Shown here one piece after another: positions 29,332 to 39,467 of a stretch of 64,000 nucleotides of DNA. The DNA is from an uncultured Sphingomonadaceae bacterium (GTDB lineage Bacteria; Pseudomonadota; Alphaproteobacteria; Sphingomonadales; Sphingomonadaceae), in the NCBI GenBank assembly GCA_947258815.1, contig CAMYJW010000030.1, forward strand, positions 372,001-436,000. The letters run 5' to 3'. Below the pieces are notes generated by a model. It ran no database searches and was not told the origin of the DNA. It worked only from the letters and a program-made list of their open reading frames with translations. A program made the position numbers and the translations under genes. Numbering within the stretch: position 1 is the stretch's first letter; each line of letters opens with the position of its first letter.

Positions 29332-30012
29332 CTAATTCCCCAGAGCGCCTTTCAGCAGTCCGCCGGCCTTGCCAATCGGATTGGCGCGCAGCTTGCCCTC
29401 TTCGTTGCCGATATAGCTGAAAATCCCGTTCAGCCCCTGCTTGGTGACAGAGCCGCCCAGCCCATCGCGACTGATCCCGGCAAGGCCCAGAAAACTGTGC
29501 TTCGCACCCAGTTTATCCATCTGGTCATATGCGCCCATATCGCCAAGCGCGGTATCGACGAGCGGGCGCAGCTTGTCTTGCAGTTCATCGCCCGCGCTAT
29601 CGCGCAGATATTGGGTTGCACCATCGTTCCGGGATACGATCCCCGGCACATCGCTGAATGAAAGATCATCGATCGCGCCGCGAAAGATCGGCTTGGCTTC
29701 GCCCGCCGCAACACCGGCGGCATCGTTGATCGTGCGCACCAATCCATCGAGCAGACCAGTCTTGCTGAGGCCGCCCATTATGGAAGACAACGCGCCCCCC
29801 GTGCCCGCCCCGCCGATCAGCGGCAGCCCGATGCGGATCGCTTCATCGCCATAAAATGCGCCCGGCTGTGCCAGCTGATCGAGCGCGCTGTCCGAAGCGC
29901 GGCCCAGTATGCTGCCAAGTCCAAGGCCCTTTGCCCCGGCCGATCCGGCGAATGGCATGGTGACGGCAAACGCCGTCAATCCGGCCAGGAAGGTTCTGCG
30001 CTGCGCAATCAT
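29332..30012 (-). CDS. DUF4197 family exported protein
   Basis: A 226-residue protein of the DUF4197 family: LAQPGAFYGDEAIRIGLP, IFRGAIDDLSFSDVPGIVSRNDGATQYLRD and GLNGIFSYIGNEEGKLRANPIG are the conserved segments. The leader (MIAQRRTFLAGLTAFAVTMPFAGSAGA) contains a twin-arginine-like RRTFLAG, so export may be through Tat. Function is not known. Start 30012 is chosen because it immediately precedes this leader; the frame is open for a further 108 codons upstream without family similarity and overlapping the divergent peptidase gene. Confidence 0.85.
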   Translation of the reverse strand: MIAQRRTFLAGLTAFAVTMPFAGSAGAKGLGLGSILGRASDSALDQLAQPGAFYGDEAIRIGLPLIGGAGTGGALSSIMGGLSKTGLLDGLVRTINDAAGVAAGEAKPIFRGAIDDLSFSDVPGIVSRNDGATQYLRDSAGDELQDKLRPLVDTALGDMGAYDQMDKLGAKHSFLGLAGISRDGLGGSVTKQGLNGIFSYIGNEEGKLRANPIGKAGGLLKGALGN

Positions 30013-30145
30013 CACGTTCTCCCCAATTATTCTGCCATTACGGTCAGAATATCGCACCCGATCAAGTCTGCATTCATAGCCGCTGGTGCAGGTCGGCCAG
30101 AATGCTAGGGTCAGCCCCTGATAGACCACTTTTTCGGAACCGCCG

Positions 30146-32983
30146 ATGAACCGTTTTGCACTTCTCACGTTCTGGCTCGCCGCGCTTGCCGCTTCCTTCG
30201 CGCCGGCACACGCCCGCGAGACGGATCCAGTTGCCGCGACCGCACCGCTCGAAGAGATGGTATCGCAGGTCGATATTCCATACGAGCGTTTCGTTCTGGA
30301 CAACGGGCTGACCACCATCGTCCATACCGATCGCAAGGCGCCGATTGTGGGGGTGACGGTCTATTACCGGGTCGGATCGCGCCATGAACCGCGCGGACGC
30401 ACCGGGTTTGCGCATCTTTATGAGCACCTGTTTTTCGGCGGTTCGGCCAATGTCCCGCATTTTGACAAGCCGCTTGAAGCCGCCGGATCGACCACCACCA
30501 ACGGATCGACCTGGTATGACCGCACCAATTACGTCGAGACCGTGCCCAAAGGCGCGCTGGAACTGGCGCTGTTCATGGAAAGCGATCGCATGGGATACCT
30601 GCTCCCCGCAGTTTCGCAGGAGAAGCTCGACAAGCAGCGCGACGTTGTGAAGAACGAGAAACGCCAGAACGATAACCAGCCTTATGGCCTGATGGGCTAT
30701 GCTGCGGGCGAAGGGCTGTTTCCTGTCGGCCATCCCTATCGCCACGCAACAATCGGCTCAATGGCCGATCTTGAAACGGCGACGCTGGGCGATGTGCGCG
30801 CATGGTTTCGTGACAATTACGGGCCAAACAATGTCGTGCTGGTGCTGACCGGCGATATCGATGCGGCCACCGCGCGACCACTGGTCAAAAAGTGGTTTGG
30901 CGCAATTGCTCGCGGGCCTGAAGTGGCCAGCGTTGATGCCGCGCCGGTAACGCTGGAGCGATCAGAAACCCGCGAAATGATCGATCAGGTTCCGGTCACC
31001 CGGCTCACCCGCAACTGGAGCGGGCCCGGCCTCAACCACCCCGATACGCCCGCATTGCAGATCGGCATGCATATCCTTGGCGGACTGGCCAGTTCACGGC
31101 TCGATAATGCGCTGGTGCGCGGCCGGCAGCTGGCGGTCAGCGTCAGCTCTGGCGCATATGCATTTGAAAAGCTGAGCTTTATCGAGGCATCCATGGACGT
31201 GAAGCCGGGTGTCGAGCAGGAAACCGCCGAAGCTGCACTGGATACGGTGATTGCGGAATTTCTTGCGCAAGGCCCCAGCGAAGACGAAGTGCGCCGCGCG
31301 GTGACGAGCACGGTCTCGGCTGAAATCGGCGCTCTGGAAGTGGTCGGCGGGTTTTCCGGCAAAGGCGCAACGCTGGCCGAAGGTGAGCTCTATTCCGGCG
31401 ATCCGCTGCACTTTCGCACAAATCTGGCGCACATGGCCGCACTGACGCCTGACGCGATCAAGACGGCGATGCAGCGCTGGCTCTCCCGCCCGGTATTCCG
31501 CCTGAACGTGGTTCCCGGAGAGCGCATTGAAAGTGGCGAAACGATGGGCGGCTGGGGTGATGAAGCCGAGCGCCCGGCACCCGATAACCGCGCCCCTGCC
31601 CCGGCGCTTGCCCCCACGCCCAAACGCAGCGCACCGGCAATCGCCCCGGTCAGCGATCTGGACTTTCCGAATGTTAAGCGCGCCACGCTTTCCAACGGGA
31701 TTCCCGTTGCATTGGCCCGGCGCACAGCGATCCCCAAACTGCTTCTGTCGCTGGACTTCGATGCCGGAATTGCCGCCGATGCGCTTGATACACCGGGCAC
31801 GCAGATGCTGATGATGGCAATGCTCGACGAAGGCACGCGCGAACTCAATGCAACGCAGATTGCCGAAGCGCAGGAACGGATCGGCGCCCGCATTTCGATG
31901 TCGGTGAACCGCGATACCAGCCGGGTGACCGTGTCGACGCTCAGCGCAAATCTTCGCCCAACCCTTGCACTGGCGGGAGAGCTGGTGCGCAATCCCGCAT
32001 TCGCCGATGACGAAGTAAAGCGGATCAAGGCGCAAAAGCGCGCGCAATTGTCGCAAACGCTTGCCCGCCCGCGCGCAATGGCAACCCGCAAACTGGCTGC
32101 GCTGATCTATGGCGATCATCCTTATGCCCAGCCGCGCGATGGCCTGGGCACGGCAGAATCGCTCAGCGCGCTGACTGCTTCGGATTTGCGCGCGGCGCAC
32201 CGCAAATGGCTGCGCCCCGATCTGGCGCGCATCACCGTTTCAGGCGATATCACGATGGACGATCTGTTGCCGCTGCTGGAAACAGCATTTGGCGACTGGC
32301 AGCCCCCTGCGGCCCCACCTCCGGCGAAACCGATCGGCACCGCGATCAAATCCGCTACAGCGAAAATCGTGCTGATCGACCGGCCCAATTCACCGCAATC
32401 GGTGATCGCCGCGGGCAAGGTTTTGCCGGTCAACGGAACCGCGCCTGACCGCGAAGCGCTGAACCTTGCCAACGAAGTTCTGGGCGGCGGTTTCCTTTCA
32501 CGCTTCAACAGCGATCTGCGCGAAGACAAGGGCTGGAGCTATGGCGTTTACAGCAGCGTGAGCCAGCCTGTCGGGCCACGCCCGTTCACCGTGACCGCGC
32601 CGGTCCAGGCAGACCGCACCGGCGATGCGATCACGGCCCTGCGCACGATCATGGCGGCATTTCCGTCCCATCAGCCGCTGACCCCGGAAGAACTCAATCG
32701 GGTGATCGATGGCAACATTCGCGGCTTTCCGGGCCGTCTCGAAACCAACGCCGACGTGCTCCATGCAATCATCGACAACGATCGCCTTAAGCGACCGGAT
32801 GACTATTATGAAACGCTTGCCAGCCGCTACCGCGCGCTTACGTCCTCCGATATCGAAGCGGCGGCAGCGCAGTTCCTGAAGGCGGACGACCTTGCGTTCA
32901 TCGTTGTCGGCGATGCCGGCATCGTGCTGCCTCAACTGAAAAGTCTTGGCATTCCGATCGAAGTGCGCAAATCAGCAGATTGA
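30146..32983 (+). CDS. M16 family zinc peptidase, secreted
   Basis: A 945-residue metallopeptidase with signal peptide (MNRFALLTFWLAALAASFAPAHA). The first M16 domain carries the HxxEH motif at 90-94 (HLYEH) and the third zinc ligand Glu171 in VVKNEKR, at the classical 76-residue spacing. A second M16 domain starts near residue 505 after a proline/alanine-rich linker (PAPDNRAPAPALAPTPKRS) and lacks HxxEH, as expected. It is expected to degrade peptides in the periplasm. It is divergent from the DUF4197 gene, with 133 bases between them. Confidence 0.93.
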   Translation: MNRFALLTFWLAALAASFAPAHARETDPVAATAPLEEMVSQVDIPYERFVLDNGLTTIVHTDRKAPIVGVTVYYRVGSRHEPRGRTGFAHLYEHLFFGGSANVPHFDKPLEAAGSTTTNGSTWYDRTNYVETVPKGALELALFMESDRMGYLLPAVSQEKLDKQRDVVKNEKRQNDNQPYGLMGYAAGEGLFPVGHPYRHATIGSMADLETATLGDVRAWFRDNYGPNNVVLVLTGDIDAATARPLVKKWFGAIARGPEVASVDAAPVTLERSETREMIDQVPVTRLTRNWSGPGLNHPDTPALQIGMHILGGLASSRLDNALVRGRQLAVSVSSGAYAFEKLSFIEASMDVKPGVEQETAEAALDTVIAEFLAQGPSEDEVRRAVTSTVSAEIGALEVVGGFSGKGATLAEGELYSGDPLHFRTNLAHMAALTPDAIKTAMQRWLSRPVFRLNVVPGERIESGETMGGWGDEAERPAPDNRAPAPALAPTPKRSAPAIAPVSDLDFPNVKRATLSNGIPVALARRTAIPKLLLSLDFDAGIAADALDTPGTQMLMMAMLDEGTRELNATQIAEAQERIGARISMSVNRDTSRVTVSTLSANLRPTLALAGELVRNPAFADDEVKRIKAQKRAQLSQTLARPRAMATRKLAALIYGDHPYAQPRDGLGTAESLSALTASDLRAAHRKWLRPDLARITVSGDITMDDLLPLLETAFGDWQPPAAPPPAKPIGTAIKSATAKIVLIDRPNSPQSVIAAGKVLPVNGTAPDREALNLANEVLGGGFLSRFNSDLREDKGWSYGVYSSVSQPVGPRPFTVTAPVQADRTGDAITALRTIMAAFPSHQPLTPEELNRVIDGNIRGFPGRLETNADVLHAIIDNDRLKRPDDYYETLASRYRALTSSDIEAAAAQFLKADDLAFIVVGDAGIVLPQLKSLGIPIEVRKSAD

Positions 32984-33098
32984 TCGGTGGTGGAAAAGGA
33001 AATCAACACCTTGACCGGAAGCCCGATCACGGTTTGATCGCCCAAACAGACAATCCGGGGAAACGCCCCGGCAGAATGCGCCAGAAAGGAACCCCGCC

Positions 33099-33404
33099 AT
33101 GTCCGTTGCCGGAACATACGATTGCAGCATCAAAACCCCGATGGGAGATCAGTCGGGCACGTTCACGGTTGTTCCGGGCGACGATGGCACCAGCTTTAGC
33201 GGCAGCATCACCGGCGCGATGGGATCGATGGACATTGCCGATGGCACGATCGAAGGAAACACGCTGCTCTGGAAAATGGAAATGACGGCGCCGATGCCGA
33301 TGAAACTTGATTGTACGGCAACCGTTGACGGCGATCAGGTGACCGGGAAGGTCAAGGCCGGAATTTTCGGATCGATGGAGTTGTCCGGCACGCGTCAGGC
33401 CTGA
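33099..33404 (+). CDS. Conserved hypothetical small protein
   Basis: A 101-residue, methionine- and glycine-rich, likely all-beta protein without a signal peptide. It reads as alternating short strands (GTYDCSIKTPMGDQSGTFTVV, FSGSITGAMGSMDIADGTIEG, MKLDCTATVDGDQVTGKVKAG) and two cysteines in matching D-C-S/T contexts. I do not recognise a named domain. A clear AAAGGA ribosome binding site precedes the ATG. It is the first small gene after the M16 peptidase. Confidence 0.75.
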   Translation: MSVAGTYDCSIKTPMGDQSGTFTVVPGDDGTSFSGSITGAMGSMDIADGTIEGNTLLWKMEMTAPMPMKLDCTATVDGDQVTGKVKAGIFGSMELSGTRQA

Positions 33405-33528
33405 TGCCGCCACCGGCGATCGCCGGGGCCTGCGATGTTTCAGAAACGAATTGCAGGCGATACGGCTTGAATGCGCGCGCCTCGCTGGTCTAGATGATCG
33501 GTGGGTCGGGACGAAAAGGCATTCAATC

Positions 33529-34269
33529 TTGCGCGCAATTCTCACCACCCTTGTATGCATCGCGGCATCTGCCTGCACCACGGTTTCTCCGCCGCTCAGC
33601 AATTATAACCCGATCGTCAAGGACATCGGCTTTCCCGACCTTGGCACTGAAATCGAGGTCAAGCCCGGTGAAGACATGGTTCGCCATGGCAGAGTTACGG
33701 AAACGCGGGGCCTGCGTCTCTATAACGGCACCCGCGCAGGCGGGCGGACGGTTTCGGCAGGCTTCTATCCGCGCATCGGCGCGGACCGGACTTATACTTA
33801 TCATTCATACCGTCAGACAGAGACGCGCGATGACATGGGATATGTCTCGCAAGTGCGCGATGCATCCGGGAAATGGGCCGTGCCGCCAGATGCCATTCGC
33901 GCGGCCAGGGCGACCCCGGAACTGTGCCTCATTTTTGCCGGGAAAGGCAGTATCGCCTGCACCGATTATGCGGGCGAACTGCGACGGGTCAAACGCTTTA
34001 TCCTGACCGATCGCGATCTGAATCAGAAGCTGACCTATCTGGGCCGCTCCAACGGTACGATCCGCGTGCGCTACTGGGAAAATTCCGGCCATTTCGCGCG
34101 GCCCGAATCATCGAACGATCTGAGTTTTCCGGCAAAAATTCCCTTCGTGATCGACCACAAGGGCGCGCGCATCAAAGTATTGCATGCCGATGCAGAGCGC
34201 ATCCGTTTCATCGTTCTGAAAACGTTTCCGTCTTACTGGACAGCCCCCCGGATCGATCCGAAGCTTTAG
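33529..34269 (+). CDS. Hypothetical exported protein, probable lipoprotein
   Basis: A 246-residue protein of unknown family. From the TTG at 33529 the N-terminus is a short signal-like sequence (LRAILTTLVCIAASAC) with Cys at a possible lipobox, followed by a serine/proline linker. The mature part is rich in aromatic and charged residues (GFYPRIGADRTYTYHSYRQTETRDDMGY, RVRYWENSGHFARP) and probably beta-structured. AAAAGG lies nine bases before this TTG; a longer frame opens at 33451 but adds a non-hydrophobic leader. Confidence 0.65.
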   Translation: MRAILTTLVCIAASACTTVSPPLSNYNPIVKDIGFPDLGTEIEVKPGEDMVRHGRVTETRGLRLYNGTRAGGRTVSAGFYPRIGADRTYTYHSYRQTETRDDMGYVSQVRDASGKWAVPPDAIRAARATPELCLIFAGKGSIACTDYAGELRRVKRFILTDRDLNQKLTYLGRSNGTIRVRYWENSGHFARPESSNDLSFPAKIPFVIDHKGARIKVLHADAERIRFIVLKTFPSYWTAPRIDPKL

Positions 34270-34316
34270 GGCGCGCGAGCGGTCTGCCTCAGTTCGATGC
34301 GCGTGGGCCCGGTGTT

Positions 34317-35462
34317 TCAGATATAATCCCGACCAAAAATTTCGCGGGCCACGATCAACTTTTGGATCTGCGTCGTACCATCGGCGATTTGTTGACCGAT
34401 CACATCACGCAGTCGCTGTTCCTGAGGGTAGTCCTTCGTATACCCATAGTGCCCATGTAGCAGCAGACACTCGTGAATTGCTCCCACAGCAATGTCCGGG
34501 CACTGCATTTTGCACATCGCCGCTTCCGATGTGTGCGGCATATTCTGGTCCCGCAACCAGAGCGTGCGAAAACACAGCCAGCGCGCCATTTCCATCTTCG
34601 CCGCCCAGTCAGCGAGCGGGAACGACACGCCCTGATATTTTGAAAGCGGCTGACCGAACGACTGACGGTTTTTAAGATACTCTGTCGTTTCTTCCATGCT
34701 CGCCTGTCCCGCGCCAAGGCACATCAGGCCGATCAACGCCCGCGTATAATCAAACGTATGCATCACCCGCGAAAACGCTGCACCTTCATCGGCAATGCGA
34801 TTTTCTTCGGGTATACGCACTTCATCGAAAAACAGCGATCCGCGCACGATCCCGCGCGAACCCATATCGGAATATGGCGAACGCGAAACGCCGGGCAAAT
34901 CGAACGGGACAAGAAACGCGGTCACGCCTTTCGCACCGGCTGCCGGATCGGTTTTGGCAAACACGATTCCGGCATTTCCGGCCATCGCCAGCGTTACCGA
35001 GGCTTTCTCCCCGCTAATCACATAGTCCGCGCCATCGCGCACCGCGCGCGTGCGAATGCCCGCTGCATCAGATCCGCTCTGTGGCTCTGTCAGACATGTA
35101 CAAATGATCTTTTCGCCCAACGCCATCGGCGCAAGCCATTCAGCGTTCACCTTGTCGTTGCCATAACGGCCAAGCATCTCTCCGGCGAAACAGGCAATGA
35201 GGATGGCGTAGCAGCAATTGAAATCGCCTTTAGCCGCCGCTTCAATGGCGATACCCGCAGTGACCGCATCCATATCCTGCCCGCCAAATGCTTCAGGCAC
35301 CCGAAGCCCAAGCAGCCCGGCTTCACCCATTTTGGCAATTTGCTCGGCGGGAAACGCATCAGCCCGGTCCCAGTGCGCATATTTTGGAAGCAGCACATCG
35401 CGCGCGAACGTTTGCATGGAATCAGCAACGAGTTGCTGCTCTTCAGAGAAAGCGAAATCCAT
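34317..35462 (-). CDS. Acyl-CoA dehydrogenase family flavoprotein
   Basis: A 381-residue FAD enzyme that introduces an alpha,beta double bond into an acyl-CoA. The N-terminal helical domain, the flavin block TEPQSGSDAAGIRTRA and the C-terminal HGHYGYTKDYPQEQRLRDV are typical. The residue aligned with the catalytic glutamate of medium-chain enzymes (IYEGT) is Asp361 in IADGTTQIQK. Asp at this place has been described for some cyclic-carboxylate acyl-CoA dehydrogenases, so a straight-chain substrate should not be assumed. It is a lone gene with no beta-oxidation partner nearby. Confidence 0.9.
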   Translation of the reverse strand: MDFAFSEEQQLVADSMQTFARDVLLPKYAHWDRADAFPAEQIAKMGEAGLLGLRVPEAFGGQDMDAVTAGIAIEAAAKGDFNCCYAILIACFAGEMLGRYGNDKVNAEWLAPMALGEKIICTCLTEPQSGSDAAGIRTRAVRDGADYVISGEKASVTLAMAGNAGIVFAKTDPAAGAKGVTAFLVPFDLPGVSRSPYSDMGSRGIVRGSLFFDEVRIPEENRIADEGAAFSRVMHTFDYTRALIGLMCLGAGQASMEETTEYLKNRQSFGQPLSKYQGVSFPLADWAAKMEMARWLCFRTLWLRDQNMPHTSEAAMCKMQCPDIAVGAIHECLLLHGHYGYTKDYPQEQRLRDVIGQQIADGTTQIQKLIVAREIFGRDYI

Positions 35463-35593
35463 TATTCAGGTTCATCCCAGCCAGCTCAGGCGCAAGCCTG
35501 ATTTGACTCCACCTCAATAGCATTTCCCTGCGACGATCAACCGTTAGCGCCAGCACAATCTGTGCGTGACGAGCTGCCAGGCCTCCGCAAACG

Positions 35594-37090
35594 CTAGCCC
35601 AGCAGTTTCTTCAGCAGTTCGTTGACCACCTGCGGGTTGGCCTTGCCTTGCATGGCCTTCATCGTTTGGCCGACGAAGAAACCGAACAGTTTGTCCTTGC
35701 CGCCGCGATATTCGGCGACCTTGTCTTCGTTCGCGGCGAGCACTTCGGCAATTTTCGCTTCGATTGCGCCGGTGTCGCTTTCCTGCTTCAGGCCTTCGCG
35801 CTCGACGATGTCGGCCGCGCTGTCGCCCGTCTCGATCATCATCTCCAGCACTTGCTTGGCGATCGAGCCGGAGATGGTGCCATTGCCGATCAGCGCCAGC
35901 AGCCCGGCCGCGCCTTCGGGCGAAACGGGCGAGGCTGCCAGATCGGTGCCAACCTTGTTGAGCGCACCGAACAGTTCTGAAATCAGCCAGTTCGCCGCCT
36001 GTTTGGCGACTTCGGATTCCTTTTTGCCCTGCTTTGCCGCAGTGTGGTTCAGCAAGTGTTCAAACCAGCGGGCCGTCTCAACCTCGGCGGTGAGAACGCC
36101 CGCATTGTAGGCAGAAAGACCAAGGTTCGTTTCGTAACGATGGCGCTTCGCATCCGGCAGTTCGGGCAATGAATTGCGGCAGCTTTCGAGAAAGCCGTCG
36201 TCCAGCTCCACCGGCAGCAGATCGGGATCGGGGAAATAGCGATAATCGTGCGCGTCTTCCTTGGACCGCATCGACCGCGTCGTGCCGGTGTTCGGATCGA
36301 ACAGCCGGGTTTCCTGAACGATCGCGCCCCCGCTTTCGATCACATCGACCTGGCGGTTGGCTTCATGCTCGATCGTCTGCATCACGAAGCGCACCGAATT
36401 GACGTTCTTCGTTTCCGTCCGGGTGCCAAACGGCTCGCCCGGTTTGCGCACCGACACGTTGACATCGGCACGCATGGAGCCTTCTTCCATGTTGCCATCG
36501 CACGAACCGACATAGCGCAGGATCGAGCGCAACTTGCGCACATAGGCCCCCGCCTCTGCCGGCGACCGCATATCGGGATCGCTGACGATTTCCATCAGCG
36601 CCACGCCGCAGCGGTTGAGATCGACATAAGACATCGTGGGATGCTGATCGTGCATCAGCTTGCCCGCATCCTGCTCAACATGAATACGCTCTACGCCGAT
36701 GGTCTTGGTCGAACCTTCCGGGTCTTTATCATCAAGGATCACTTCAATCGCGCCCGGCCCCACGATGGGGTGATAGAGCTGGCTGATCTGATAGCCCTGC
36801 GGCAAATCGGCATAGAAATAGTTCTTGCGATCGAACCGCGAGTATTTGTTGATCTGCGCGTTGATCGCCATGCCGGTGCGCACTGCCTGACGAATGCACT
36901 CTTCATTCGGCACGGGCAGCATGCCGGGCATCGCCGCGTCGATCAGCGAAACCTGCGTATTCGGCTCCGCGCCAAATTCGGTCGCCGCGCCGGAAAACAG
37001 CTTGGCGTTGGTCTTGATCTGCGCGTGGACTTCAAGGCCGATCACGACCTCCCATTCGCCCGTTGCGCCCTGGATGCGGTATTCGCTCAT
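35594..37090 (-). CDS. gatB: Asp-tRNA(Asn)/Glu-tRNA(Gln) amidotransferase subunit B
   Basis: A 498-residue subunit that binds the mischarged tRNA and carries the kinase site activating the glutamyl or aspartyl group. The start ([22 protein letters not shown]) is the GatB signature. The middle contains [24 protein letters not shown] and [18 protein letters not shown]; the C-terminal YqeY-like tail ends in [24 protein letters not shown]. Start 37090 follows the UPF0114 stop by two bases, so the gat genes form one operon. Confidence 0.97.
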   Translation of the reverse strand: MSEYRIQGATGEWEVVIGLEVHAQIKTNAKLFSGAATEFGAEPNTQVSLIDAAMPGMLPVPNEECIRQAVRTGMAINAQINKYSRFDRKNYFYADLPQGYQISQLYHPIVGPGAIEVILDDKDPEGSTKTIGVERIHVEQDAGKLMHDQHPTMSYVDLNRCGVALMEIVSDPDMRSPAEAGAYVRKLRSILRYVGSCDGNMEEGSMRADVNVSVRKPGEPFGTRTETKNVNSVRFVMQTIEHEANRQVDVIESGGAIVQETRLFDPNTGTTRSMRSKEDAHDYRYFPDPDLLPVELDDGFLESCRNSLPELPDAKRHRYETNLGLSAYNAGVLTAEVETARWFEHLLNHTAAKQGKKESEVAKQAANWLISELFGALNKVGTDLAASPVSPEGAAGLLALIGNGTISGSIAKQVLEMMIETGDSAADIVEREGLKQESDTGAIEAKIAEVLAANEDKVAEYRGGKDKLFGFFVGQTMKAMQGKANPQVVNELLKKLLG

Positions 37091-37092
37091 AG

Positions 37093-37653
37093 TCAGTGCT
37101 TCTGCTGCTGTGTCATGCGATCCACCCAGGCGATGCCCAGAGCGGAAGCGATAAACGCCATATGGATCACCGTCTGCCACAAAACGGCCTGTTCGGTGAC
37201 GGCCGCATCCGGTTGCCCGATGGCGCCGGCTTCGATGAATGTGCGCAACAGATGGATCGAGGAAATGCCGATGATCGCCATCGCAAGCTTCACCTTGAGG
37301 ATGCCCGCGTTGACGTGGCTTAGCCATTCGGGCTGATCGGGATGGCCTTGCAGACCAAGCCGCGAAACGAATGTCTCATACCCGCCAACAATCACCATGA
37401 TCAGAAGATTGGAGATCATCACCACATCGATCAGGCCAAGAACCACCAGCATGATCTGCTGTTCGGTAAATTCCCACGCATGAACAACAAGATGGTAAAG
37501 TTCCTTCACAAACAGGAACACATACACACACTGCGCAACGATCAGGCCGACATAAAGCGGCAGTTGCAGCCAGCGCGAACCGAATATCAGCAGCGGCAAA
37601 GGCCTGAGCGGAGAAGATGCCTCCCGCGTGTCGATCTCAGCGCTCACCACCAC
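37093..37653 (-). CDS. UPF0114 (YqhA/TIGR00645) family membrane protein
   Basis: A 186-residue inner-membrane protein with four predicted helices. The family core includes [14 protein letters not shown] [39 protein letters not shown] and [18 protein letters not shown]. Function is unknown. Three successive GTG codons (37653, 37650, 37647) can start it, and the third overlaps the gatA stop as GTGA. It is inserted between gatA and gatB, so it is expressed with the amidotransferase. Confidence 0.88.
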   Translation of the reverse strand: MVVSAEIDTREASSPLRPLPLLIFGSRWLQLPLYVGLIVAQCVYVFLFVKELYHLVVHAWEFTEQQIMLVVLGLIDVVMISNLLIMVIVGGYETFVSRLGLQGHPDQPEWLSHVNAGILKVKLAMAIIGISSIHLLRTFIEAGAIGQPDAAVTEQAVLWQTVIHMAFIASALGIAWVDRMTQQQKH

Positions 37654-39128
37654 TTCTCCAGCTTGCCCGAAAATCCTGCGGCCTGTTCCAGCGCCAGTCC
37701 GGCGTTGAGCACACCCTGTTCGTCAAACGCCTTGCCGATCAGTTGCAGGCCAAGCGGCAGACCTTCGCGGTTAAGCCCGGCGGGCACACTCATCGCCGGA
37801 AGTCCTGCCAGCGAGGCAGGCACGGCGAACACGTCGTTCAGATACATTGAAAGCGGATCGTTGGTCTTTTCGCCCAGCGCAAAGGCGGCGCTGGGGCATG
37901 TCGGCGCCAGAATCACATCGCATTCGTTGAATGCGTTCTTGAAATCGTGGCTGATCAGCGTGCGCACTTTCTGCGCCTGCGTGTAATAGGCATCATAGAA
38001 ACCGGCGGAGAGCACATAGGTGCCGATCAGGATGCGGCGTTTCACTTCCGCGCCAAACCCGGCTGCGCGCGTGGCGGCATACATATCCTGCAGGCCCGCC
38101 CCTTCGGGAAGATCGCGCAGGCCATAGCGCACCCCATCGTACCGCGCGAGGTTTGACGATGCTTCGGCAGGTGCGATGATATAATAAGCGGGCAGCGCAT
38201 ACTTGGTGTGCGGCAGGTTGATTTCGACGATCTCGGCGCCGGCATCTTTCAGCCAGGCAATGCCATCGTCCCAGCTTTTGGCAACATCCGCGTCCATGCC
38301 ATCCATGCGATATTCACGCGGGATACCAACACGTTTGCCTTTCATATCTGCAGACAGACCCGCTTCCCAATCGGGCACGGGCAGTTCAAGGCTGGTCGAA
38401 TCCTTGGCATCGAACCCGGCCATCGCTTCCAGCATGATCGTACAATCGCGCACATCGCGCGCCATCGGCCCCGCCTGATCGAGCGACGATGCGAAAGCAA
38501 CGATGCCCCAGCGTGAACAGCGGCCATATGTCGGTTTAATGCCGGTTATTCCGGTAAACGCGGCGGGCTGGCGAATAGAGCCGCCGGTGTCGGTTCCCGT
38601 TGCCGCAGGGCACAGCCGCGCCGCGACCGCCGCGGACGATCCGCCAGACGATCCGCCCGGCGCCAATGCGGCATCGCTGCCATCGTTTCGTTTCCACGGG
38701 TTCACGACATTGCCGAAGTGGCTCGTCTCGTTTGACGATCCCATCGCAAACTGATCGAGATTGAGCTTGCCCAGCATCCCCGCGCCCGCATCCCACAGCT
38801 TTTGTGAGACGGTGCTTTCGTATTCGGGGGTAAAGCCTTCAAGAATGTGGCTGGCGGCGCTTGTCTGCACGCCGCGCGTCGCGAACAGGTCTTTCATGCC
38901 GATCGGCACGCCGCCCATCTTGCCCAGTGCTTCGCCTTTGGCGCGTTTTGCATCGGTGGCTTTCGCCGCATCCAGCGCGGCATCGGGCGTGGCGACGATA
39001 AACGCATTCAGTTCGCCCGCAGCGGCGACATTGGCGTTGAATGCCTCGGCCACTTCAACCGCGCTGAAATCGCCATTCGCCACACCATCACGGATCGCGG
39101 CAACGCCAAGTTCGGTAAGATCGGCCAT
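37644..39128 (-). CDS. gatA: Asp-tRNA(Asn)/Glu-tRNA(Gln) amidotransferase subunit A
   Basis: A 494-residue amidase that releases ammonia from glutamine for transamidation. The Ser-cisSer-Lys catalytic triad is in [10 protein letters not shown] (Lys), the glycine/serine-rich [15 protein letters not shown] and [16 protein letters not shown]. The C-terminal [18 protein letters not shown] block is typical. Its ATG overlaps the gatC stop by one base. Confidence 0.97.
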   Translation of the reverse strand: MADLTELGVAAIRDGVANGDFSAVEVAEAFNANVAAAGELNAFIVATPDAALDAAKATDAKRAKGEALGKMGGVPIGMKDLFATRGVQTSAASHILEGFTPEYESTVSQKLWDAGAGMLGKLNLDQFAMGSSNETSHFGNVVNPWKRNDGSDAALAPGGSSGGSSAAVAARLCPAATGTDTGGSIRQPAAFTGITGIKPTYGRCSRWGIVAFASSLDQAGPMARDVRDCTIMLEAMAGFDAKDSTSLELPVPDWEAGLSADMKGKRVGIPREYRMDGMDADVAKSWDDGIAWLKDAGAEIVEINLPHTKYALPAYYIIAPAEASSNLARYDGVRYGLRDLPEGAGLQDMYAATRAAGFGAEVKRRILIGTYVLSAGFYDAYYTQAQKVRTLISHDFKNAFNECDVILAPTCPSAAFALGEKTNDPLSMYLNDVFAVPASLAGLPAMSVPAGLNREGLPLGLQLIGKAFDEQGVLNAGLALEQAAGFSGKLEKWW

Positions 39129-39430
39129 TATTCGATCACCTTGGGCACACCGAAGAACCCATGTTCGGCCACAGGCGCATTGGCCAGAATATCATCGCGC
39201 CGATCGCCGCCGGTCAACGGATCGGCGTTGATTGCATCCGCGCGCAGGCGCAGCGTGTTTTCGATCACTGCCGTCATCGGCTCGATCCCGGTGACATCGA
39301 CTTCGCCCAGCTGTTCCACCCAGCCGAGAATCGCGTTCAGTTCAGGCACCATGCCTGCAAGCTCATCCTCGCCCAGCTTGATGCGGGCGAGCGCGGCGAT
39401 CTTTGCCACGGTTTCGGTATCGACCGACAT
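39128..39430 (-). CDS. gatC: Asp-tRNA(Asn)/Glu-tRNA(Gln) amidotransferase subunit C
   Basis: A 100-residue small subunit that wraps GatA and GatB together. Conserved [17 protein letters not shown] and [19 protein letters not shown] blocks are present. It is the first gene of the gatC-gatA-UPF0114-gatB operon, with a one-base overlap to gatA. Confidence 0.95.
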   Translation of the reverse strand: MSVDTETVAKIAALARIKLGEDELAGMVPELNAILGWVEQLGEVDVTGIEPMTAVIENTLRLRADAINADPLTGGDRRDDILANAPVAEHGFFGVPKVIE

Positions 39431-39467
39431 GCCTGTCCTTATACGTTGCTATTACGTTTCGTGAGCA

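Noticed and set aside
31094..32200. A 368-codon open frame on the minus strand
   Set aside because: Antisense to the second M16 peptidase; composition is low-complexity Arg/Cys/His-rich and no motif is visible.
36248..37336. A 362-codon plus-strand open frame
   Set aside because: Antisense to gatB and the UPF0114 gene, both clear by family motifs.
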